Assembly (NCBI GenBank): GCA_963575745.1
Contig: CAUYUJ010015953.1
Coordinates: 100,001-164,000 of the forward strand
Direction of reading: 5' to 3'
Source: Prorocentrum cordatum
Taxonomy: Eukaryota; Sar; Dinophyceae; Prorocentrales; Prorocentraceae
Length of the DNA stretch: 64,000 nucleotides
The notes below the pieces were generated by a model that saw only the letters and a program-made list of their open reading frames with translations, was not told the origin of the DNA and made no database searches. The first letter of the stretch is position 1. The number at the start of each line of letters is the position of its first letter. The position numbers and the translations under genes were made by a program. Positions 56,784 through 64,000 of this stretch are shown piece after piece.

Positions 56784-56968
56784 CTGTTCTCCACCGAATG
56801 TAGCAGTGAACCTGTCAATGCGTGCACGGGAAGGTTGAGAGCGAAATGACTTGATGTATCTTGTCAAAACGAACCCGTTTAAACTGGGGGGACCCTGGGA
56901 CTCCATAGGCTTCCTCGGTTCCCCCCCTTCCCTATTCTCCGCCTAATGTAGCAGTGAACCTTTTCATG
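56784..56968 (+). repeat. DIRS-like element split repeats B1-A2-B2
   Basis: B1: TTCTCCACCGAATGTAGCAG at 56788. A2: GTGCACGGGAAGGTTGAGAG from about 56823 to CTCCATAGGCTTCC near 56915. B2: TTCTCCGCCTAATGTAGCAG at 56936. B1 and B2 match over about 35 bp. The A1-ORFs-B1-A2-B2 order is the split direct-repeat plan described for PAT/Ngaro elements. Confidence 0.85.
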
Positions 56969-57642
56969 CTGTGCCGTCTTCTTCAGCTGGAGGAACAGTA
57001 ACAGGAGGAGGTTGGAGGCGGGGAGATTGCCGCGCAGGTTGCCAGCAGGACCGCCGTCGATTTCCTGCTGCAATCGAACCTCCATGGTGGTTCGACTGTG
57101 ATCCCGAACGTCGGATTCCACTCGAACGATGCTCGACGCGGATCCCCATGCTAAATCTATCCGAGAAGCTCGCGATACTCCGCCGGCCCCTGAGCCGAGC
57201 AGAGTCGTGATGGTTTTTGGAGGGTGCGGCTTTGTCTGGGACCTGTCGCAGAGGCCTTTTTTGCGGCCTTGTGGGATTTTTGGGTGGGCCTCTTAGGGGC
57301 CTTTCTGTTGATACAGTTGTTTCTTTTTCACTTGAGGGACCGGAAGGAAGGGGAGGACGCTTCTAGATAATCGGGCCATTGGGGGCCCTCCTGGGGGACT
57401 TTCTTGCAGCATTTTGGGGCTCTCTTGGGGTCTTGTGGGGCACTCCGGTGGCCCCCTCGAGGGCGTTTTGGGCCGCCTGGGGGGCTTGTTCGGACGTCGA
57501 TGCGCTTTGTTGGGGGGCCTGTTGAGCCGTCTTGGGTCGTTCTGGTGGCGTGTCGGGCCGTCTCGGGCCGTCGGGAACCCATATCCCTCCTCGAAATAAA
57601 ACATGATACCGGAGAAAAGCCCCAACCAAAGTCTTCTTTACG
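56969..57642. other. Spacer
   Basis: No gene recognised. 57380-57590 is TTGGGG/GGGGCC-rich with imperfect short repeats (minus strand Pro/Arg-rich), resembling the 30185-30345 composition. Confidence 0.55.
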
Positions 57643-58155
57643 GCTATAGGGCTATGGGGCTATGGGGCTATAGGTCGATGGGGCTATGGCGCTACGGAGC
57701 TCTGGGGCTATGGGGCTATAGGGCTATAGGGCCATAGGTCTATGAGTCTATAGGGCTATTTGGCTATAGGGCTACAGGACCAGAGTGCTATAGGGCTATA
57801 GGGATATAGGGCTAGGGGCTACAGGGCTATCGGGCTACATGGCTATAAGCATATCGAGCTATAGGACTATAGGGCTATAGGGCTATAGGGATATACGGCT
57901 ATATGGCCATGCGGCTATCTGGCTATAGGCCTATAGGGCCATAGGGCTATGGGGCTATAGAACTACAGGGCTATATGGCCGTAGGGCTATAGTGGTATGG
58001 GGCTATTGGGCTATTGGGCTATTGGGCTATAGGGCTATAGGGCTATATGGGTATAGGGCTATAGGGCTATAGGGCTATAGGACTCTACGGCGATAGGGCT
58101 CTAGCGCTATAAGGCTATAAGGCTATAGGGCTGTAGGGCTGTAGGGCTATAGGGC
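57643..58155. repeat. GGGCTATA octamer array
   Basis: About 500 bp of GGGCTATA (equivalently CTATAGGG) with many single-base variants; roughly 60 units. Adjoined at 58159 by a decamer array. Confidence 0.95.
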
Positions 58156-58240
58156 TACAAGGCACCCGGGCACCTGGGCACCCGGGCACTTGGGCACCCA
58201 GGCACCCGGGCACCCGGGCACCTGGGCACCCGGACACCTG
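58156..58240. repeat. CACCCGGGCAC decamer array
   Basis: About eight units of CACCCGGGCA or CACCTGGGCA. Composition and period change abruptly from the adjoining octamer array. Confidence 0.95.
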
Positions 58241-58960
58241 GGCGGGCCGCGAAAATCGGTGACAAACCTCACCTAACCATATGAATCCGCTCGGACCCCT
58301 ACAGAGGCAAGCTCTGATTGGGGAACAAGTTTTTTTCCCAAGACGTGGCGACGCCCAGAGGCCCCCAATTTCAATGTTGACGCCGACACTGGCGACTGCA
58401 ATTTTTTGGTGGACCCCGCGGGCCGCGCTGCGCGCGTCCATCAGCATTGAAATTCGGGGGCGAGCGGGTCGGAGCAAAACTTGCATTTGGTTTCGATGAG
58501 TGTTGCAGGATGAGAACGCGACAATATTTCAAGCTCGTTGTGGATATCGATGTTTGTTTCCGCCGTTTGGGGTATTCTCTGGAGGTTCCCTCGGGGTGTC
58601 TCCGAAGCCTCCTGGACCATCTTGAGGCCATCTTGGGTCTGCTAAGGGCTCTTCGGGGCGCCAGAGACCTTCTTTAGTGTCTTGAAAGGCATCTTGAGCA
58701 TTTTTCGAGTCGTCGGGAGCCCAGGATGTGCGTTGATGAGGTCGGATCTTTAACCGTGGGGGAAGGGAAACCAGGGGGACAGCCAAGTGTCCTACACGCC
58801 TGTTCACCCCCAGCACGCGGGGGTCGGTGGATCTTCTACAGATTTTTTTGGAAGTGTCGGAATGGGTGTGCAGCCGACTGCGAGTGAGACTGGGCGTGAG
58901 TTGCTTAGGGTGAGATTGAGTGCGCATGATCCACTGAGTCTGTGTGTGAATGTATCTTAG
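58241..58960. other. Unrecognised spacer
   Basis: No gene supported on either strand. Confidence 0.55.
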
Positions 58961-59905
58961 CAGAGGGTGGTCTAGCAGCAGTGGGCCAAATTCGATGCCG
59001 CATGCGATGCCTGCTCCATCGCTGTGATCATGGGTCTCTGAAAAGACCCTCGTCTACTGAGCCGAAGCAGGTAGTCCTTCGAAATCTGGGCGCCAACGTG
59101 CCCGTGATATACCCCATGGCAGGTTCCCCTCTGTTGGAAGGCTAAGTGCCAAAGTGCGATCCCTGCTACATCGAGGCGGCCATGGGGTTCTGAAAAGACA
59201 TCCATTCGTCCACTGATCCGAAACAGGCGTTCTGTCCGAAAGGTCTCCACAGCCTGGGCGCGAACGTGCCCGTGACATACCCCATGGTCGATCTCCCCCT
59301 GTTGGAGGGTTAAGTGCGATCCCTGCTATAGCGCGGTGGCCATGGGGCTCTGAAAAGATATTCGTGTATTGGGCCGAGACAGGCATTCTGCTTCACATGT
59401 CCGCACAACCTGGGCGCGAACGGGCCCCTGATATACCCCTTGGCACCCTGGCGGCCCCCTTGGGGCGGTCTCGTGCGGTGACTGCTTCCAGGTCGCGGCG
59501 CTCATGAGCCCCCGAGGGGGCGTGTGTCTAGGGGTCCAGAATGGGCTTGTTGCCTGAGATGTTTTTGAACTTTGTACGCCAGCAGGCCGTTGCATAGCCA
59601 CTGGCGGCTCCTCCGCTGGGAGGCAGATGCGACGCTTGCTACATCGCGGTGGCCATAGTGCTCTGAGAAGGCACATGTCCATTGGTCCAACACGGGTGTT
59701 TTGCCAAAGCGGTGCCCGAAATCTGTGCGCCAGCCGGCCCGTTGCATAGCCCCTGTCATCTCCCGCTTTTGGGGGGCAGATGGGCTTTTCGCTTTATCCC
59801 TGTGACCATGGGGCTCTGAAGAGGCACTTACCCGCTGGGCCTAAACAGGCGTTTTGCCGGAGAGGTCCCGCACAGTCTGGGCGCCATCGGGTCCGTGGCA
59901 CACTC
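58961..59905. repeat. ~156-bp tandem repeat
   Basis: About six units. GGCCATGGGGCTCTGAAAAGA-type sequence marks starts near 59025, 59180, 59338, 59650 and 59805. Each unit has a CCGAxxCAGGC phrase, GGGCGCGAACGTGCCC, GATATACCCCATGGCA and GCGATCCCTGCTA. The unit between 59350 and 59650 is double length with a diverged middle. Confidence 0.8.
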
Positions 59906-59974
59906 GATATCCGCGACTAAACTGCTTCCAGGGTCGGTGCTTGAAGGTGCCTTTGGAGGACGAGGGGGTCGGCT
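59906..59974. other. Short junction between minisatellites
   Basis: No gene seen. Confidence 0.5.
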
Positions 59975-60150
59975 GGAAGTTTTTAAGACGAATGTCCGCG
60001 GCGCTGTTGCGAGAGCCACATTGTGCCCCCCTCGATTCGTATACTTTTTGGATTCTTGTGAGACGAATGTGCGCGGCGCCGAGGCGAGAGCCACACTCTG
60101 AAGATGAATGTGCGCGGCACTGAAACGAGAGCCACATTTTGAAAACCACC
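59975..60150. repeat. ~80-bp minisatellite, locus 3 (inverted)
   Basis: AGACGAATGTGCGCGGCGCC and GCGAGAGCCACATTTTGAAA are reverse complements of the unit at 19696-20110. Two to three units remain, one shortened. Confidence 0.8.
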
Positions 60151-60431
60151 CCGACTCCACCCGTTGAACGTTTAGGAATTTCAAGGTTCGGGCTCATCAA
60201 CGGGGAGGGAGTCTCAGGACAAACGCCTGGCTTGCCCAAGTGACACGTCTGGTGGTCAGACAAGGAGGATCACTACATCGGAGATTGGAGGGTGAGGCCG
60301 AAGTGAAAAGTGAAAAGCCCAACCAGGGACTCGATTTCGGGAGGCGACGCTGCTCGAATTCGTCATCTAGTATATGCCAAATCAGACAAAAATGAGTCGC
60401 CCCCGCGGCGGCCGTGGCGCGGGATTGTTCC
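60151..60431. other. Spacer
   Basis: No gene seen. Confidence 0.5.
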
Positions 60432-60680
60432 AATAGGTTGTCTCTATGGTTGCCCCGATGGTTGTCTCGATGGTTGTTTTGATGGTTGTTCCGGTGGTTG
60501 CCCCGATGGTGGTCCCGACGATTCTCCCGATGGTTGTCCCGATGGTTGTCCTGGTGTTTGGCTCGATGGTTGTCCCAGTGCTTGTCCCGATGATTGTTGC
60601 GACGGTTGTCCCGATGGTTTCCTCGATGGTTGTCTCAATGGTTGTTCTGATGGTTTTGTCGATGGGTTTTCGAAACAATG
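60432..60680. repeat. 12-bp GGTTGTCCCGAT tandem repeat
   Basis: About 20 units. Reads as four-residue repeats in every frame (MVVP, GCPDG-type) because 12 is divisible by 3. On the minus strand it is Thr/Ile- or Gln/Pro/Ser-rich. Not a gene. Confidence 0.95.
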
Positions 60681-61324
60681 ATGCAACCACATGTTCTCTG
60701 CGATGTCAGGAACCCCCTGCGAAGCCTTAATACAAACATACGCGCTCTTCGACCCCTTGATATAACACAATGACTTGTGCGAGACCGCAAGACAAAACAA
60801 CGAACCTTTCGGGACAACCGTGTATATATATATATATAGGCACATACAAGAAAACATCAGAAAGGCACCAGCGTGACACAACTATAACCCTTGCGGGCTA
60901 GCAAATACAACATTTGCGCCCTGTTAGCATCATGCATCCGACGGGACAACGAGCAATGATAAGACCACGAGCAACAATAGCAGAAATCGATGAACGTATC
61001 GATGACCATCAATGCAAAACCACAACTCGTATGACAAGCCAGCGACAACAATTACCCTGTGACGTACCCAACCCCTCTGCACGAAATGACAAGAGGAGAT
61101 GGTCCAGAATATTTTTGCAGGTGACAGCACAGGATCTGTAAGTAGTTGTGCAAGCTAGAAGAGAAGTGCGCGCGCTGCGCGAGTCACAGGGCAGCATAAC
61201 AAAACACGTGTACTGAGACCCTAGGCTCGGAAAGAAAGTTGAGGCGGGAACGAGGGGCAGGAAAAGGACGGACGAGCGGCCGACAAGTTGACGTGACAAC
61301 AACAAAGGAAATATGAGGAGGACA
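60681..61324. other. Spacer
   Basis: AT-richer than its flanks; short (TA)n at about 60824-60840. No gene recognised. Confidence 0.6.
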
Positions 61325-62930
61325 GAGGGTGGCGGTCATTTCCCAGTGGCACGTTAGACAAGCAGCGCGACCCGCGTCATGTCGCTCTGGCGCTCCAGAG
61401 ATCAGCTGTTTCACAGCTCGTGCAAGACGCGAGCGAGGCCGACCTCGCCTACCAGGTTCCCCGTTCTATTCCTGCACCGTGCAGCGCGGGAGCTCAACGC
61501 GCCGCCAGGTCTTCGGGACCCGCCGGGCGTCACTCTGGTGGACACTTCAGCGGCTTTCGAAAGTGGCAACAGTTCCGCAGATCGCAGCCTTCCCGGAATG
61601 TCGAGGTCCTAATCAGTTCCGCGCGGGGCGTCGCTCCGTTGGGCACCCCAGCAGCCTCCGAAAGTGGCTACGGTTTCGCAGATCGCAGCCCCTCATGGAT
61701 GGCGAGGTCTAATCAGGCTGGTCGAAGTCCGCGTGGGCCGTCACTCCGGTGGACCCCCGCCAGTCTCCGACGGTGGCGACAGTTTCGCAGATCGCAAACC
61801 GTAAGGATGGTGACGTCTATATTTTGTCCGCGTGGGGCATCACCCCGCTGGACCCCCCAACAACCCTTGAACGTGGAGACAATTTCGGAAATCGTAGCCC
61901 CCCCCAGAAGTGGCGAGGTCTGATTTAGGTCCGCGTGGGGCGTCGCTCCGCTAGACTCCCCTCGTCGAACGTGACGACAATTCCGCAGATCGCAGACCCC
62001 CCAGGAACGGCGAGGTCTAATTTAGGTTCGCGCGGGACACCACTCCGCTGGACCCCCCAGCAACCCTCAAAAGTGGCAACGGTTTTGCAGATCGCAGCCA
62101 CTTGGGGACGGCGAGATAAAAGGTAGGCCCGCGTGAGGCGTCACTCTGCTGGGCCGGACCCACGGACAGCCCCCAAGAGTGTCGGTAGTTTCGCAGATCG
62201 CGGTACCCCCAGGGACGGCGAGGTCTAATGTAGGTCCGCGCTAGGCGTCACTGTGCTGGTACCCCAGCAGCCCTCGCGAGTGGCTACGGTTTCGTAAACC
62301 GCAGCCCCCCACATAAGGGGAGGTCTAGTTTAGGTCTGCGTTGGGTGTCGCTCCGCTGGACCCCCTGCAGGTGTCGGAAGTGTCGACGGTTTCGCAGATC
62401 GCAGCCCCCCAGGGACGGCGAGATTCAATTTAGGTCTGCGTGGGGCGTCGCTCCGTTGGACCCCCCTAGCAACCTTCGAAATTGGCGACAGCTTCGCAGA
62501 TCGCAGCCCCCCAGGGATGGCGAGGTCTAGGTTAGGTCCGCGTGTGGCGTTGCTCCGCTGGACCGTCAGCAGCCGTCGAAAATGTCGACGGTTTCACAGA
62601 TCGCACCCCCCCAGTGACGGCGAGGTTTGATTTAAATCCGCGTGGGGCGTTGCTCCGCGCCCCCCCCAACAGCCTTCGAAAAAGGCAACCGTTTCGCAGA
62701 TCGCAGCCCTTCCAAGGGATGGCAGGGTGTAATTTATGTCCACGTGGAGCGTCATTCCGCTGGGCCCCCCAGCGGCTTTTGAACGTGGCGACAGGTTCAC
62801 AGATCGCCGCCCAACCAGGGGTGGCGAGGTCTAATTTTGGCCCGCGTGGGGCGTAACTCCGCTGGACCCCCCAGCAGTCGTCGAGTGTGGCGACAGTTTT
62901 GCATATCACAGCCCCCCAGGGAAACCGATG
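61325..62930. repeat. 102-bp minisatellite, locus 2
   Basis: About 15 units of 100-106 bp: TTCGCAGATCGCAGCCCCCC, GGGACGGCGAGGTCTAATTT, GTCCGCGTGGGGCGTC, CTCCGCTGGACCCCCCAGCA and CGAAAGTGGCGACAG. Same layout as 36366-37915, but units carry TAA/TAG in the plus frames and length variation, so no long frame survives. Confidence 0.85.
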
Positions 62931-63329
62931 GATAGATCGTTGCACCGATAGGTTGCGAGACTGATTGACACATGATACGCGTTTTTCCGTTAAGCACCAT
63001 GCGCCTAAACAAACCACAGCAGCGTGTGAGTTTGCATGACTTAGCAGCCTTGTGAAGCAGCCCTATTTGAGCGCATGGTGCTCAAAAGGGCGTAGACGCA
63101 CACATGTATATAGGCCGTTTTATATCGATATTTTCACACATACGTATATGTAAAGATGTATGCTCAGATCGGCATTTATGTACGTGCACGAACCCACGCT
63201 AATATCTCGATGCGTGTCCACATGTGTGCTGACTTGTGCGTCCATTGCACGTAAAACAATAATGTCACGTCCACACACGGCTAGATGTCTTGTCATCCAA
63301 TATGTGGCCTTCAAGGTTGGGAACAGGTA
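62931..63329. other. Spacer
   Basis: AT-richer; no gene seen. Short CATATATG-like runs near 63100-63170. Confidence 0.55.
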
Positions 63330-64000
63330 TGACAATGGGCTGGAGGAGGAAGAGGAAAAAACAGTACGGGGAGCAGTAGCACCGTCAGCAGCAACAGCAG
63401 GTGCAGGAGTAGGACCGCGCCAGCTTATGTTTGTCACCAGCGCGCCCAACGGTGGGAAGGAGGGAGGAGGAGGAGGAGGAGGAGGAGGAGGAGGAGGAGG
63501 AGGAGGAGGAGAGGAGAGAGAAGCAGGATGATGATGAGATGATGAGGAGAGGGAGGAGAGGAGAGAGAGAGGAGGAGGTGGAGGAGGAGGAGGAGGAGGA
63601 AGAGGAACAGCATGACGAGGAGTGGCAGCACCATCCGCAGCAACAGCAGAAGTAGGAGCAGGATCACGACAGCGTATGTTTGTCACCAACCCGCCCAAAG
63701 GTGGCCTCACAGGTAAGGAATAAGGTATGGCAAGAGATGGAGGAGGACGACGACGAGGAGGAGGAGGAGGAGGAGGAGGAGGAGGAGGAGGAGCGGGATG
63801 AAGAGGACAAGGAGGACGGGGAGCGGTAGCACCATCAGCAGCAGCAGCAGAAACAGGAGGAGGACCACGACGATGTATGCCTGTCACTGGCGCGCCCACG
63901 GCGGACGGACACGCCCTGGGCGCCCGCTTTACGCGGGGGCGTTCTGGCACAGTGCTCCTGCAGCCGCTGCTGGAGTGTGGCCTCACAGCATCCATAGTCG
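63330..64000. repeat. Compound repeat: ~225-bp units each carrying a (GGA)n tract
   Basis: Three units share AGCAGTAGCACCATCAGCAG, a GTTTGTCACC-type phrase with GCGCCCA, and a (GGA)n tract (about 63465-63510, 63565-63600 and 63745-63795). On the minus strand a 291-codon frame repeats LVTNIxxRGPxPxxAVAADG between poly-Pro tracts. Because the repeat is symmetric and tract-driven I do not call it a gene. The last unit runs to the window edge. Confidence 0.75.

Larger units (their letters stand above)
50153..56968 (+). mobile_element. DIRS/PAT-like retroelement with methyltransferase, full length but decayed
   Basis: About 6.8 kb. Order on the plus strand: direct repeat A1, gag-like region, RT, RNase H, tyrosine recombinase (YR), cytosine-methyltransferase-like domain (MT), then B1-A2-B2. 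YR instead of a DDE integrase and the split direct repeats place it in the DIRS order, PAT/Ngaro-like. Copies of A differ by about 10%, which for repeats that should be identical at insertion implies considerable age. At least seven frameshifts or stops disable it. From memory, this gag-RT-RH-YR-MT order is common in dinoflagellate genomes, and retrotransposon-borne cytosine methyltransferases have been published for dinoflagellates. Confidence 0.8.

Noticed and set aside
50153-56968. Gypsy/Copia-type LTR element
   Set aside because: No DDE integrase or aspartic protease is seen; a tyrosine recombinase follows RNase H and the repeats are split.
57643-58155. Interstitial telomere
   Set aside because: The unit is eight bases (GGGCTATA) and not a TTTAGGG-type heptamer; no canonical units were seen.

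Overview
This window looks like repeat-dominated nuclear DNA from a dinoflagellate. The basis is indirect. The reverse-transcriptase (RT) families here are ones I recognise from memory as abundant in dinoflagellate genomes: a LINE with the YADDLNAF motif, a second LINE with an unusual RT, and a DIRS-type element carrying a methyltransferase. No bacterial operons, ribosome binding sites, rRNA or convincing tRNA genes are visible. I found no host gene I could support. Species cannot be assigned; Prorocentrum, Polarella and Symbiodiniaceae are all plausible.

Layout. 1-5.4 kb: broken copies of LINE family A in both orientations, one split by a 1.1-kb insertion. 5.5-10.6 kb: the most complete family A LINE (ORF1, endonuclease, RT, pyrimidine-rich 3' region), disabled by a few frameshifts and one stop. 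10.7-12.7 kb: AT-rich DNA with a T92/A19 tract and three evenly spaced palindromes. 12.8-18.1 kb: more family A fragments, a tandemly duplicated LINE 3' end, and two more copies of the inserted element. 18.2-20.1 kb: microsatellites and an 80-bp minisatellite. 21.7-26.7 kb: a decayed minus-strand LINE of family B. 26.7-38.8 kb: hairpins, short dispersed repeat families, minisatellites and (TCC)n tracts. 39.46-45.45 kb: a 6-kb GAC/GAG/GGC array. 46.1-49.7 kb: nested dispersed and foldback repeats. 50.15-56.97 kb: a full-length but decayed DIRS/PAT-like retroelement with gag, RT, RNase H, tyrosine recombinase and cytosine-methyltransferase-like domains between split direct repeats. 57.6-64 kb: octamer, 156-bp, 80-bp, 12-bp, 102-bp and GGA repeats.

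Two results stand out. First, the DIRS-like element ends in a methyltransferase-like domain and has the A1-ORFs-B1-A2-B2 repeat layout. Second, the element inserted at 3958-5073 and 14600-15884 has a terminal inverted repeat at one end, a subterminal one plus a hairpin at the other, and internal ~177-bp tandem repeats. Both insertion sites rebuild the interrupted LINE with no target duplication, which is what a non-autonomous Helentron-type (HINE) element would look like.

All coding regions here are relics of mobile elements. Very long open frames over simple repeats are artefacts of repeats that lack stop codons.
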